From Thuidium tamariscinum (taxonomy: Eukaryota; Streptophyta; Bryopsida; Hypnales; Thuidiaceae), in NCBI GenBank assembly GCA_947034885.2, contig OX344756.2:23233489-23297488 (forward strand): a stretch of 64,000 bases of DNA. The letters are read 5' to 3'. This document shows, piece after piece, positions 12,136 through 24,641 of this stretch. The notes beneath the pieces were generated by a model. The model was not told the origin of the DNA and did not search any database. It was given only the letters and a program-made list of their open reading frames with translations. Each line of letters opens with the position of its first letter. The stretch's first letter is position 1. Position numbers and translations under genes: made by a program.

Positions 12136-15100
12136 ACAAATTACAAATATAATACCTATTTATGATTAATACTAATTCATTACTATTATAATCCCTGCTC
12201 TCTGAGTCAGGTTTGTCCGATCTCCATCTCGTCACACAATGCAAAATCCTGACTGATCTGTCATTGTTTGTCCCTTCTGTTGTCCCACCAGGCCGCCTGT
12301 GGCTGGTGGTAGTTGTATTTTTAACCTGACAATGAAATCTCGTTTCATTTGTTGCAAGAAAAAATGAAATCTCTCGTTGCAAGGGGAAAAAAAACACCAA
12401 GACTGATAACTTCATGGCAGTCTAGCATTAAGATAGAATCTTCCATGTCTCTACTCTCTAGAAGTTGTACCTTACAGTGTCAGTGAGATGCAAGCGTGGG
12501 AGACGGAAACCAGTCGTTGGCTAGTGACTGTACGTTGTGAGATGGACTGAGAATTTGTTGTTTTTCTTGACACAAATGAAGTACTGAGAATCTGAAAGGA
12601 GGGAGCTAAGAGGGAGCTGGAGGGAGGGAGGTCATCAGCTGGAGAGGTGACGACTGACGCGCTTAAGGTGGGTACACCTAAAAGCGCCACTTTTTGGTAC
12701 TGCGCCTAGTAACTGTTACTGGTCTGATCAAATTTTCATATAGTTTTCTTGGCAAGTGAATGCACATTCCTATGCACCAAAAAATGCAGCATTTGGATAC
12801 AGTATGCAAAAGTTATTAAGGTTCAAAGTTTGTTTCTAAAAGTGCTCCAGCCAAATAGGTACATAATGGAATTCAGAAATGTACAACGACTATAGATGGC
12901 ACTTTTCGGTGAGGTGTAATTTTGGGTTAAACAAGAATGCTCATCGTGTGATGGAGAGACTATTTCATTTCTTTTGTAGCAGTGTATGGTCCTCGGAAAC
13001 TGTGGTATGCACCGAGCTTGGCTTGTGTCTACATACTCGACTACCGATTGTGTGCCTGTTTTCCAATGATTCAGGATTGCTTGCCACTGTCAAGACGATT
13101 TTAATTATCCGATTTGACTTGGAACCCTATTTTGAAATTCATAGAAAAGTTCCCATTGTTTTTGTGATCGACTGGTGAAATTTCTACAATCGACAGCATA
13201 GTTTCTAGGCTTCATGATTCTCGTTAGAAAAGTCTTACTTCAGACGAAATCCACTTCCACGGCGAGAAGTCTTCTCTTTACTTGTGCACAAAATGTTTTA
13301 GAAATCCATTTCGAGTGATGGAAGGGGTGATCAAAACTTTCCGAAAAAACAAACCTTTTGCAAGCGAACAATCCATTCTTTGGGCAGCACATTCCATCAT
13401 TAATGTCATTCTGGAAGAGTTGTTCCCGATCATTATGATTGTCTTCTCATTGCCACTGCATCAGAGATTAAGGGGACGTTAGTGTATGTTGCGACTATAA
13501 CCTCTTGTGCCTTCCGAAGTAGTTGAAAGAGAGAAATTCGCGTATCAAAATGGGTTTCTTTCTGCACATTCCCTTTCCTGCTTTTCTGAAATCTGCGGAA
13601 TTGTGTCTCTCCGAACTGAGATTGTAGCTTGAGGCTTTGCCGATCTTATCGAGTAATTATGTAAATTATTTCTTGCTAGTAAGTATGTGATCTGTTGTTT
13701 TGTTTTCTGTTTCTTCTTGCAGAAAGTAAAGTAGGCTCAGTGCTTGTCTCGAGCATGATTGCAGCACCAGGACAACTACTTTTTGTAAAGCTCAAGAAGC
13801 ATTTTCCTGCGACTTTTACACAATCTCTTTCTTCCTCTGCCATTGTATTTCGGGAAGATGCCAGCGACATATCCGGGGACCCGATGTTTTCCGATTACTT
13901 CATAGTTCATTCTCAGAATAGATATAGTCTTCCTGACAAGTAAAAATTCACATGGCTGTAAGTTTTGGATTAGAATGATTGTGAGCCGTGCCTTCGCATT
14001 GTTCAGGACTTCTCTTGGAAAGATATGGAGTTTTTCAGGAATTACAGTCCTGGCAAATGTTGTGTGACATTAAATCCTGTAATCAAAAGTGGGCCCAGCC
14101 TAGCTGGCCGTTGTCAGACCCATCCTGGATCATGGGACCCGGACAATCACGTAGCTGCGTAGGACAGTGACTCCGTAGAACATTGTTTGCGTTGGGTTGT
14201 CCTACTGCAGGACATTAATTTTGTTTTTTCTTAAACTATGAACTAATTTACAAATCCCACATTGTTTGTCTTGCCTCCCACCACCCTGTATATATGTATA
14301 GAGTTTGTCTTTGCGATTTCTAATACAACAATGGCAAATTTCATTAAAATGACAACAATTCATCTCTTTGACACTTTGTACACTTCAGAACATGCAATCA
14401 AAAATAAAAACTAACATCCAAGAAATGTATAGACTAATTTTCAAACATCTAGGACTCTTATAGATCTCAAATAATCTATGATAGGTATACATTTCAAACT
14501 ACGTTGTTTGAAATATCTTGACTAGGTATAGATTTCAAACATCTAGAATATATAGATTTCAAAAATCTATGACAAATTTAGATTTTAGATTGCTTGTTTT
14601 TAAGTGTTCAAAGTATTAAAGTAATGGACTGTTGACATGTTTCGGCAAGTTCATTCTGAAATATTTTATTTTTATCAGTTCAACAATTTGGCATGCAGAT
14701 TGGAATTTTTCATTTTTAGCACTTTAAGAGGACACTCCTAATTTTGAATTGTTTCTTTTTATTCATCTAGTTATTCATGCATAAACATGTTCTTTTTTCT
14801 AATTTTTCTCAAGAACAATTTTTTCAAATTTTTTAGAAATAGTTGTAAATAATTTTTAAAATTTTGACATCTTCTAAATTTTTCTTGAATTATGTAAGAA
14901 ATTGACTTACACCTATGGTACATGTACAAACACTTTTGAGCTCAAAAAAACTCACAAACCTTTATATAAGACTGTTATTTTTCTTCTTTTTCCTGTTATT
15001 TTATAATTCCAATGCTTTCTCAACCTTCTTGTTGATTTTCTTTTTATGACTTTTCAATGTCAACTTCTCAATGCTAGAATCTCTTATATACTTACTTTGG

Positions 15101-16860
15101 TGGTTAATCTTTCCATTATTTAATAGTGACAAAAATATTTACCATTTTAGTATTCAAATTTAGAAACCATCCAATGCTCTTAAATGTGTTCTATATTGTT
15201 ACCCTTTTAACAATGTTCAATACAATCTCATTTATCCTAGATAGTGCAAAAAACAACTCTTACTAGAATAACAAAATTATTTTTATGGACCATAAGGATG
15301 AAACAAAGAAATATAGGTGAAATAAACTTAAATCCAAACATAAAGTGCATTCATTCAAAGATAGACATACCATCCTTGTATTTTATAGCAATTCAAAGAT
15401 TCCATCTACAAAGAAAGAAGGAATATAGTATTGAATTTTCTCACATAAAATTTGTTACCTCTTAAAAGTGAAAAAAAACTCAATCATTTCAAAAAAAGGT
15501 TGAATCAATAGAGGTGGGTCCATTTGCTATTTTGTTCTTATAAATTTCCATTGTCTTTTTTAATAAGTTTTTTCATTTAAGAGTCATAATATGGTCAATG
15601 TTTCAAGAATGTTACAATCATTGCTAGCATGAATTACAGCATCATACACTTAAATTATCATTTATAGCTTTCCAAAAGCATTCTTCATATTATAACATCC
15701 ATAACCGGTTGTTGACTTTTCAATGCTAATGTGGCTCTATGTGATGGGCTACCCATCACCATCGCCATCACAAGTTCCAGCTCATATAACCTTCTTTCCA
15801 TTCAACTTGCTTCTTCCACCTTTGGATCTCGAAGATCAAAGGTTGAAGTGAACAACCGCCGTTATGTCAGATAACCTACTCGGCACTAGCACAGCTTGTC
15901 AGTTATGTAATACTCCGTATACATTTTCTCAACCTATCTTCTCGAATTCAACTGGTGATGAGATCGGTGAAACAACCCCGGGATCGCTTTTGGAAAATCT
16001 TTGGAATTTTGAGAAACATCATCAATTTTTGTCAAAACTTCCTACTACCAAATTGTTTTAACTATTGTAGGGAATACAGAAGTATTATTTTTATGAATTT
16101 TCAAAGTGCAAAGCTCAGAAAGTTTACATATTGGACAAGAAATCAGAGAGAAGGTCAAAATGATGTGCATTTACCTCATGGCACCGACCTTGTGTAATTA
16201 CGCTAAAATTGCTTAATGGTGTTTGGGGTGAAAGCAGAAGTCTTCAATTGAGCTGAGATGATGCATAAACATTACAGCCCGAGAGTTTTAATCTCAATCT
16301 CAATCTGGGTCTAGGACATGATCACGACTTCGCAGTTGAGATGAGGTAGCAAATTGTGTACAGTAGATCGGCTCCATGCCAAGCAAGCTAGATATCAAAT
16401 ACAAGAAGAAAAGAGCGAAATTCATATCCATCGAAAGTGACAAAATATGATTCATGATTTCTCGAAGAATACAGTAATATTTCCCTTCGCTTCTCTCGAC
16501 AGTTTGTCCAACTAAAGTTTTGGATACTGTACAAACAGCAACAAAAACTAGATTCAAGTAGAGGATACTTCAAGTGTTGAACCCTATTGGCATATCCTAC
16601 ACTGACCCAAATAACCCAACAACAGATCACACCCTCTGTTGCTCTTTGTCACCACTAGCTTGACTGATGCACGACTTGGCTAAATGTCTAATGGATTTGT
16701 ACCACTCGATACTCTACAACCTCCGCCTTACTTGGAGATTACATCAGAAAATCAAATTGATCAGAAATTTAACCTCACCAAATTCTGTTCTTACAGCGTA
16801 AGATCTCTCCACCATACTGTACATCCCACAGAAGTCCCTCCAGCGTGAGACAGACACAAA
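12136..16860. other. Long stretch without a supportable gene
   Basis: Parts (12470-14200 and 15700-16860) are less AT-rich and hold ORFs of 60-100 codons, but none shows a domain or consistent splice joins. The part 14220-15700 is AT-rich repeat-like DNA. The region just below 16860 is probably the trailer of the LEA-like gene. No RNA gene was recognised. Confidence 0.45.
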
Positions 16861-16874
16861 ATGGTACCTATCCT

Positions 16875-18088
16875 CTACAAGTGGCCGGTCAATTTGAGCT
16901 TGGCTTTCTCAGCCAAGCTCAAGCCCGAGGAATGGGTGACACCAGTGCCATGAGTGCCGTGAGTGACACCGGCGCCTTGAGTGGCGTAGGGATCAGTGGC
17001 AGCGTGAGTAACGTGAGAACCGTGACTGCCGTGAGGGACGCCCGTTCCAGCTCCAGTTCCGTACCCGGCTAAGGAATCGTCGATGACGACTCCGGTGCCA
17101 GTTCCGGTGCCAGTTCCGTAGCCAGCACCGGAGCGGCCATATCCGTCGCCGGCGTAGCCAGTTCCATGAGTTCCGTGAGTTCCGTGAGTTCCCGCAGTTC
17201 CGTAAGTTCCCGCAGTTCCAGGTGTTCCGTGAGTGCCATGGCCCGCGATGGCTGCCTCTACCTTACCAAGGATACCTCCTTGGTGGGGAGCAGTCGATGG
17301 ATACCCAGTTCCCGAGGAAGGAGGATAACCAGTTCCGGAAGATGGGGGATAGCCAGTTCCAGTCGATTGAGCATAACCAGTTCCCGTCGTTCCGTGTGTT
17401 CCGGGAGCGCCATAGCCAGTTCCCGTAGTTGCGTTTGTTCCATGAGCGCCGTGGCCCATGACGGCTTGCTCTACCTTGCCAAGAATTCCTCCTTGGGCAG
17501 GGGCAGTGTTGGAGTAACCGGTGCCGGTAGTGCCATAGCCAGTGCCTGTACCGTGAGTACCGTGAGTGCCATGGGTACCATGAGTACCGTGGCCGCCTGT
17601 CGGTGCAGCACCGATGCCATACGCGTGATTATCTGCGACAGTGAGTTGCGAGAATTTAGACTATGAAATCCGACGCATAATCACCTATTGCAACTCTTAA
17701 TCGAGACGGTAGAGAAAATGTTTCGTGTCATTAAGGATTCTCAACCATGTTCGCTGTGCTAGAGATTGGAGATGTGCAAACAAACAATACATCGAATCCA
17801 AACCGCGAAGAGCATCACAGGCGCAGATGAACTGAGCCATCGATGCTTGAACAATCCTTACAACTTTTAAGCAAAAGTATAACCGAAATTCGAGTTCATG
17901 TGACATTTCACTGTACAAGAAAATCAAGATGCGCAAAGAAGCACGAAACTCTATCGAGTTCTAATCTACTTGCGCAGAGCAGCACGGAGGTGATGTAGCA
18001 TACCTGCGACAGCCTGGTTGGTACCGGTGGTGCTGTGTCCGACTCCCAACACGTTCTTCACCTTATCAGTCATACTTTGGTGCGCCAT
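16875..18088 (-). CDS. Dehydrin/LEA-like Gly-Thr-His-rich hydrophilic protein
   Basis: Two exons on the minus strand: 18088-18004 (ATG in the context GCAAGATGG) and 17632-16875, with a phase-1 intron of 371 bases (GTATGC...TCGCAG). They encode 280 residues. The N-terminus is MAHQSMTDKVKNVLGVG. Most of the rest is low-complexity HGTHGT, GTGTGY and SSGTGYPP repeats. Two near-identical amphipathic segments, GGILGKVEQAVMGHG (about 76-90) and GGILGKVEAAIAGHG (about 147-161), and a C-terminal lysine-rich helix LSLAEKAKLKLTGHL loosely resemble dehydrin K-segments; DNHAYG and TDPYATQ loosely recall Y-segments. No signal peptide or membrane segment is seen, so a cytosolic or nuclear protein protecting against water loss is likely. 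The repeats may vary in number between strains. Assignment to dehydrins rather than another LEA or hydrophilin group is inferred from composition and the short segments. Confidence 0.85.
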
Positions 18089-18272
18089 CTTGCCTAAACG
18101 GATCTCAAGTTCTCAACACAAATAATCACGAAAAACAGCCTGCTACTGAAGAATCGCTCAAAATTACTCCGAAATCAAAAACAATCGCCAATGTCTAAAA
18201 CTCAGTACAGATCAATTGCAAGCGTGATCGTTAAACGTCTCAGATGATCAGAAACGAAGGAGGAGGGCATGT

Positions 18273-18281
18273 AATATATTG
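18273..18281 (-). promoter_or_regulatory. Probable TATA box of the LEA-like gene
   Basis: AATATATTA about 185 bases upstream of the minus-strand ATG, in otherwise mixed-composition sequence. A transcription start some 30 bases downstream would leave a leader of about 150 bases. Confidence 0.4.
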
Positions 18282-18452
18282 AGCTTGGTGTATCGATCAT
18301 CCCGCCAGCTGACTTTTGCAAGCTCCATTGAATCGACGACACCGATGCAGCACGGCACCTGAGTGTCAGTACACTAGCGCTAAGAGCCTGCCACCGCATC
18401 TCGAAACAAAATCTCGTGACGAGGCATCATGGCTTCCGGAGGCGCTTCGACG

Positions 18453-18476
18453 TACGTGTCCAATTTCGCCACGTGT
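18453..18476 (-). promoter_or_regulatory. Paired ABRE / G-box sites upstream of the LEA-like gene
   Basis: On the minus strand the segment contains AACACGTGGC (18468-18477) and GGACACGTA (18453-18461), about 8 bases apart. CACGTGGC is the classical ABA-responsive element bound by bZIP (ABF/ABI5-type) factors, and paired ABREs are typical of ABA- and drought-induced LEA promoters. They lie about 180 bases beyond the TATA-like box. Regulation by ABA or dehydration is inferred from these sites and the protein class. Confidence 0.6.
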
Positions 18477-19406
18477 TGACAGCACCATCCTTCCAGCACG
18501 AAACGTACAATTTTCGGATTCGTTGTGCCCGGAATTTCACTACGTTGACGGAAATTTGCGGCGATCCAATCCAACCCAACCCGCAGCTTATCAAAAATTT
18601 TACGACTTACACTCTTGTTGTGCTCTGAAATTCTTACGAGTTACATGAATTATTACACCCGTCGTTGAGTGAGTTCTATACATATCCTTCTGTGATCTGG
18701 GCTGTCTCAAAAACCATCCTTCGTCTGCCAGATTTTTTCGGAGATGGCATGCAACACTTCAATCTGCAGCGAAGTTACATCTCTCTCTTAAAAGTGACAT
18801 CTGGTGTTTCGTTGCGGTGTCAATTGCACCTTGGAATCTTTGCTTCTGTAAATTTAGACATCGTTTTCAACTGTCTTCCCTTCACTTCGCGACAGATTTT
18901 AAGGAGATTCATTTGTATGGAATCCGCTGCGAGGATTGAACTCTGCAATTCGTGTTTGCAAGTGCAAGCCAGAGGCTTCGAAAATGCACCGCCTGTGACG
19001 TGCTTGAAACAGGGTTCATGATGTATGAAATCGTCTTTACAAGACATCGCCGTTCGAGAGTCTCACCAATTTGCACGAGCGTCGGAACTCAGGTTGCCCA
19101 GCCAAAGCTGCATAAGCGTAACTTTCTTTGGCAAGCTGCGCATTGGAAAAGAGCAAGTCGGTCTAAGTTAGGGTTTTTTCAGCCAAAAAATTTCATTTCA
19201 ATTCAAAATGTAGATGAAATGGTCCAATTAGGATGAAAAAGTGCATTAATATGACTGAAAAGTATTTCTGTCCGAAAGATGGATGGATATAGAAATACCA
19301 TGCTTCACCAAATTTTAAGTAATCATCATCATTCTAACATTTTTTCAAAAACTCACAAAAAAAAAGGCTTCTAAGGATACACATTAACACACAACCAATA
19401 ACTATT
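18477..19406. other. Upstream spacer, no gene seen
   Basis: Mixed-composition DNA with one 118-codon ORF (18665-19021) that shows no domain and overlaps equally long antisense frames. It is treated as non-coding. Confidence 0.45.
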
Positions 19407-19723
19407 AAGGTAGGAGGTCCATAATGCAATCATCTAACCGCTGAAGCTGAATTTTGGCAAGGAAAAACATCTTGAAATGTTTTTCAATAAATTTTCTTTG
19501 AAAGACAAGAAGAAATGACATCCAATGCAAGTTGTTTCATATTTTTTGGAGCTTTGTGGAATTAGTTATGAAATTTTGAAGTTGAAATGTCATAGGGCTC
19601 TAAGAGCAACCACCTCCTAGAATGTACTCAAATTGTACATTTTGGTATATTGAAGAAAGCGAAATGTACCTTTGAGTCATGTTTGGTTCAAAATGCCTTG
19701 TCGGAATTCAAGCCTCCTACCTT
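19407..19723. mobile_element. TIR element, family with AAGGTAGGAGG ends, copy 1
   Basis: Begins AAGGTAGGAGGTCC and ends CCTCCTACCTT. The body matches 48162-48486 (shared phrases TTTTCAATAAATTTTCTTTG, AAGTTGTTTC, CACCTCCT) and less completely about 46110-46400. There is no coding capacity. Its right end abuts and slightly overlaps the next element, whose left end reads CCTTAGGAG. Confidence 0.65.
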
Positions 19724-20853
19724 AGGAGAGATTTGGAGCCTCTAAAAGACTATGAATTCATAGATTGTGGTAACATGGTAGTTACATTGCGAACGCTACC
19801 ACATAAGCAATCTAATGAGGTCAAATGACTACCACATCAAATAATAGTAATTCATTCATTAATTTAATTAATGATTTAAAATAATAATAATATCATTTTT
19901 CAACTTTGCAATACATTTTAATTTTTTACTTTAATTTTTTAATTCAAAAATTCAAACTAACAATGGTTGGTTTGTAGCATTGGGAACAATTCAAGAAACA
20001 ACTAGATGATTGCAAGAAACACTTGTACTATTTGTTGTGTTTTTGATTTTCATCATTTTTGTACTTTTTGTAAATGAATCACCTTCTATACTATTTGGAG
20101 TATAGAACATGACATCTAGATAGAAGATTGAATTTCAAATCTATTATTTAAACAACTTGTAATGTTCATTAGTGAATAGCAAGGATGAATAGTAATACTT
20201 AATTTTGCCATAAAAAAAGTTTTGAAGAACAAATTGAAGGCACTATGGGTCCCTAATAGTACTATTGAATCTTTTGGTGTACCTTGAAGTACTATTTTGA
20301 GCCACATGCTAGAAAATGAGACTTCCACATTCTTATTTTTTTAAAGTAGAAAATTCATTTTTTAAATGGTCATTGTTGCCAACTAAAGGCAAAGATAGAA
20401 TATCAAAGCTGGAACTAAAAAAAAATTCAACATAAAGTCAACTTGAATATTAGGCCATTATAAAATACACTTGGAAAATGATTTTGGAAATCCTTCTTTT
20501 GAGAAACTATATTTTTATAAAGAAACCTAGCCTACCAAATTTAACAATGTTATTCTAAAAAAAGTACTAGATAGTACTAAAAAAACACCAAGACCACATG
20601 TGTGACCACATGTTCAAAATTCAATCCTTCCTACTTTATCATTTTTGAAAATTTTGAAAAAATTCAAGTAAATTTTTTCATACTTGAAGAAGCTTCATTC
20701 CAAATTTTACATTCATTTGATCATTTTTGCAATACTTATGGCATAAAACAACTTCCACATGCAATGTATGATGCAAAATAGGACAAATTTGACAAGTGTT
20801 GCAATCATCCAATTGTGGAAAAATCTCCAAAAGGCTCCAAAATTCCTTTAATG
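19720..20853. mobile_element. TA-target MITE (CATTAGGAGGG family), copy split by a nested element
   Basis: The left end CCTTAGGAGAGATTTGGAGC and the right end GGCTCCAAAATTCCTTTAATG correspond to the ends of the intact copy at 44258-44562. Internal landmarks also match: a GCGAACGCTACCACA segment, a run of AT-rich filler, then GGTTTGTAGCATTGGGAAC. The element at 20004-20810 lies inside it, so the MITE itself is only about 330 bases. CG sites of the intact copy are mostly TG or CA here, indicating age. Confidence 0.65.
20004..20810. mobile_element. TIR element with GGGTGATTGCAAGAAACACT-type ends, nested copy
   Basis: The left end reads AGATGATTGCAAGAAACACT and the right end GACAAGTGTTGCAATCATCC, its inverted counterpart with a small deletion. 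Related copies at 24642-25357 and 49020-49742 have the same ends and similar length. The interior has no ORF of note. It was inserted into an older TA-target MITE. Confidence 0.65.
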
Positions 20854-20869
20854 CATGTTAGTATGTAAA

Positions 20870-21240
20870 TCTAGAATTTGAAGCCTATGAGCCTTAAGCC
20901 TAGGTGTAAGTAGGCATTTTGTAATCATTGAAAGTGTCTATGACATAGGTATTCTATAACTGTAGAAGGTGCTTGTAGCATAGGTATTTTTAATGTAGAT
21001 ATAGTATAATTATAGAAGGTGGCTATAACATAAGTATTCTATAACCATAGAAGGTACTTGTAACAAAGGTACCTATAATGTAGATATCCTATAATTTGAG
21101 AATTTATTTATAATATAGGTACTTATAATATGGATACTTGTAATATAAACATCTTATAATTGTAGGAAATTCTTATAACATAAATAGGTGCCTAAGCTTT
21201 TAGACCCATGGACTCAAGATCCTAGGCTCACGTATTAGGA
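20870..21240. repeat. Element with degenerate internal repeats, copy 1
   Basis: Internal short repetitions of the type ATAGGTATTCTATAAC / TAGAAGGTRCTTGTA / TATAATRTAGATAT spaced roughly 45-60 bases. The flanks are inverted versions of one another (GAGCCTTAAGCCTAGG near 20890 and CCTAGGCTCACG near 21222). A related copy sits at 34989-35455. Confidence 0.5.
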
Positions 21241-21327
21241 ACCTTCTCCACCTAGGATTTTGAGTCTATGATGGAAAATTGAAGTTGAACAAGAAAACAT
21301 TAGGTTGGTTATATGAACCCCTTCATC

Positions 21328-22216
21328 TTAACCTCTAAACATTCAAAACTGCAATTTTTGTTGCCTTCACCCATGAGAACCCAAAAAAAAATTTAATCTA
21401 ACTATAGGATCTTATACTATAATTGTCTGAAATCATCTTATAATTAAAAATTTCATGAAATTTGACTGTATAGATTGGAAGATATTTTCATTCAAAGTTA
21501 GAAAAAAGAGTTTTTTTGAACACTATTGTAGAATTTCAAATGACTTTGGCTGCCATTTGTTGAAATTTTTGCACTATAGAATTTGAATTAAAAAATTTAT
21601 GTATTGAATAATTGAGTTGAAAGTCCAAAAAATAAAAAATAAAAAATTTCTTGATTTTCATTCTTTATAAAATTATTAAATAGAAATAGATCCAAGATTG
21701 AAAGAAAAAGTACATTGCCAATAGCTCTATGCTGGGATCAAAACACAATAATTGTAACCAAATGAGATTCTTCTAGCAAGAAATTTTAACCTTGTCAAGC
21801 ATTTTTTTTGAAAAATTGTAAAAATTGCATTAAAAAATGAATCATATAAGTTATTTTTTCATGAAGATGTTCAAACTATCGAAAAAACAAGATTGTTTAT
21901 AACTTTGACATAACTAATCTAGATGTAATGAATCAAAGCTTCACATATAGACAAAAAGATAATCTATAATCTAATTTTCAATTTCAATTTTTTGTCAATT
22001 TATTTTTTTGTCCACCGAGTTGAAATTTCACCTTTTTGTTGTATAACATTTACTCCCGGGTACCAATTGAAATAAAAAAATTATATTCCCACAAAGCTAA
22101 TCAATTTTTTTATCTTATGAGAAATTTTCAAAAAGTTTCACTAAAAATTGAGGTCATTAGAACCTACCTGAACTCCAAATTATCCCCTAAGGGAACAATT
22201 GGCTTTTAGAGGTTAA
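21328..22216. mobile_element. TTAA-target TIR element (piggyBac-like ends), copy 1
   Basis: Bounded by TTAA|CCTCTAAA on the left and TTTTAGAGG|TTAA on the right. The body aligns with 42197-43059 (phrases TCTAACTATAGRATCTTA, CACTATAGAATTTGA-like, YCCCYYAAGGGAACAAT). There is no transposase-like ORF; it is non-autonomous. Termini beginning CCC/CCT next to TTAA are characteristic of the piggyBac superfamily. Confidence 0.6.
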
Positions 22217-24641
22217 AATGGAATTATTTTGTTCCACTCAATGGGTAAGATATTCTACCTTGGTATAAATGCACTCAAAAGAGGTCTAACATTCAATGTA
22301 CGGATGATAAACATTTTCAAGGGATTATTGTAGGATTTCTATATAAACCATTGTTAAATTAAAACTGTATGAAATTGATTTTTTCCTTTTAATTTGTTGT
22401 GCTAAAAATGATTATTCAATGTTTAAGATTTTTGCTTAGGGTTTTAAATCAATCATGTCAAGATGAGAAGGATATAAAAATATTCAAAAACATAAGTGTT
22501 TCTTTGAATTTTCCTCAAGCCAAAATTGAAATTATTTTGCTTCAATTCCCAAGATCTACATCCCTCCCTCCAAACTCCTATAGGGTTTTAATATGAATTA
22601 CTATCCCAACCTTGTGCTTTGTACTTTGAAAAAGAGAGGTGGGATTTTCAAAATCTAATAGTCTCAATATGGTTTGGAAGAGACAATTTATTTAAGTCCT
22701 GTAGCAAATTCTAACCTTGCATCCTTCATCCACTTATCTTATCCACAAGGTTGAATCATTTCAAACCAAGCATATTCTAAAAACATAAGCAAGTACATAT
22801 TAAAATGACATCACTAAAGGGAACCTACATTTTAGGTGACAAGTTTAATTTTTTTAAATGGATATTAGGTGATGTCTAGTTGACTTTCAATGTAACAATT
22901 CCATATTTTAATGTCAAAAAACCCATCCAATGTAACATCAATGTTGACACAAAAACATGGAGTTGTTGCATTGGACATCACTTGAACATCACTTGAAGAT
23001 CACCTAAAAGCTCATTAAAAAAAACTATGGCTCATCATCTAAAAAATGGATTTCTTCTCATGTATGCATATGTTGTTTTGTTTTGTTTTTTAAACAATGA
23101 AATAGAATTTTCATTGCAAAGGATGAAATACAAAGCCTTCAAAAATCATGGGTGGATCAATTAATGGATGTTCATTGTGCAATAATTGATATGAGAATGT
23201 TAGAAATGAGGTATGGATTTTGAAAATCTACCAAAGTGAATATTGGTTACTAATAGTTTTGTATATAAAATTAAATTCCATTTTTAAATGTCACTTAAAT
23301 TCAATAGTGAATTTTCTAAGAAATCATTAATACCCTTATTACTAAACTTTATTAATGACAAAAGTCATTTTCAATTGGCATAATAGTCCAAGAGCCTTGA
23401 TAAGTTTAATCCCTTGAGGATGGTTTTAACCTTTAAAACCATCAAATTTTTTTTAATGAAAATCAAGGGAATTCAATTGCCTATACAGAAATAAGCTTGA
23501 AATTTCCACCCCACATGGCAAATTGGGTAGTTAAGGATTAATCCCTCAAGGACTTAGAAGACACAATGTATCTCTTTTAAATTCTCAATGGCAAATTATA
23601 GGTAGGGTGAAAGAAATCTCAATATTTTCTAAAGTAGGATCTTGTAGGATAATAGATTGACATACTTAATGCATTTTTTAATTTTCAAAATTTCAATGTA
23701 AGAAATATTATTAAAAAATACTTCTTAAAAATTATTAAGAAATTAAAAAAATATTTAGAAAATGTAGTCTAATAGATTAGGGTATACATATGATTTTTTT
23801 CAATGACAAGAGCAATAGTTATGGGAAAAAAAGAATTTGGAGGCTTTTAGTCTTTATTTTACACAAATAAATTAGTCTCAAGGAAAAAAAAAAGTCAATT
23901 TTGTATTTTTAGAAGTTTTACAAATACATTATTCAATCTAGTATGATTAAAGACACAAAAGAATTAGATGATTCTAAGATTATTTCAAGCAATATAATGA
24001 TGATAATATTAGTAGTTAAATTTCAAATTTGATGCACATAGAAATTTTTAAATTTTTTGGTAGGATCTAATTTATTCAGTTTGACTTTCTACTCCTACTT
24101 GAAAATGTATACAAATTTGAGATAGGTTTTTAATTTTAATTTCTTATAATTAAAAATACTTCATTTGCTTGAGAGTCCAATATGATTTCCTAGAAAATTA
24201 AAAAAAGCATTATTTATCTTATAATTTTTCTTCCCCCAGAGCTTTATTTTTTGCTTGAAAAGTTGATCAACCAAAATTATTATAATCAAAAGATCCAATA
24301 GAAAATATTTTCTACAATTAATTCTATGCATACCAGACAAAGTAATCTTTAACTCTTGTATGGTTAAAATTAAAAAATTTCAAGCACATCCATGTACAAA
24401 ATTATATCAAAGTGGAACAATTCATTGAAAACCTTCATTGTCAAAAAGTTGTTAGGCCTTTTAAGGATTCAAGAATATGACCTCCCATGACTAAAGTACT
24501 CATGAAAACTCTAATTAAATATTAGATCAATAAGGACATTCTTTGTTTCTACAATAAACAATGAAGTCATCCATCAGCTACTTTTTGATGTCAATGTCTT
24601 TCAAGGGTTAAGGATGTTTTTAGATTAGACCATAGCTACTA
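22217..24641. other. AT-rich stretch without a recognised feature
   Basis: No gene or clean terminal repeats. A TTTTAACCTTTAAAACC phrase near 23423-23440 resembles a terminus of the TTAA-target family and may mark a further remnant. Some GACATCACTTGAACATC-type short repeats occur at 22975-23010. Confidence 0.45.

Noticed and set aside
12879-13943. Three consecutive ORFs of 66-99 codons
   Set aside because: They show no domain, no consistent splice joins and no codon bias that would support a gene.
17166-17666. Plus-strand open frame opposite the LEA-like gene
   Set aside because: It is the antisense of GTGY/HGT repeats, yielding Ser/Val-only repeats; the minus-strand model has splice, start and promoter support.
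18665-19021. 118-codon ORF upstream of the LEA-like gene
   Set aside because: Overlapping antisense frames of similar length and no motif; treated as chance.
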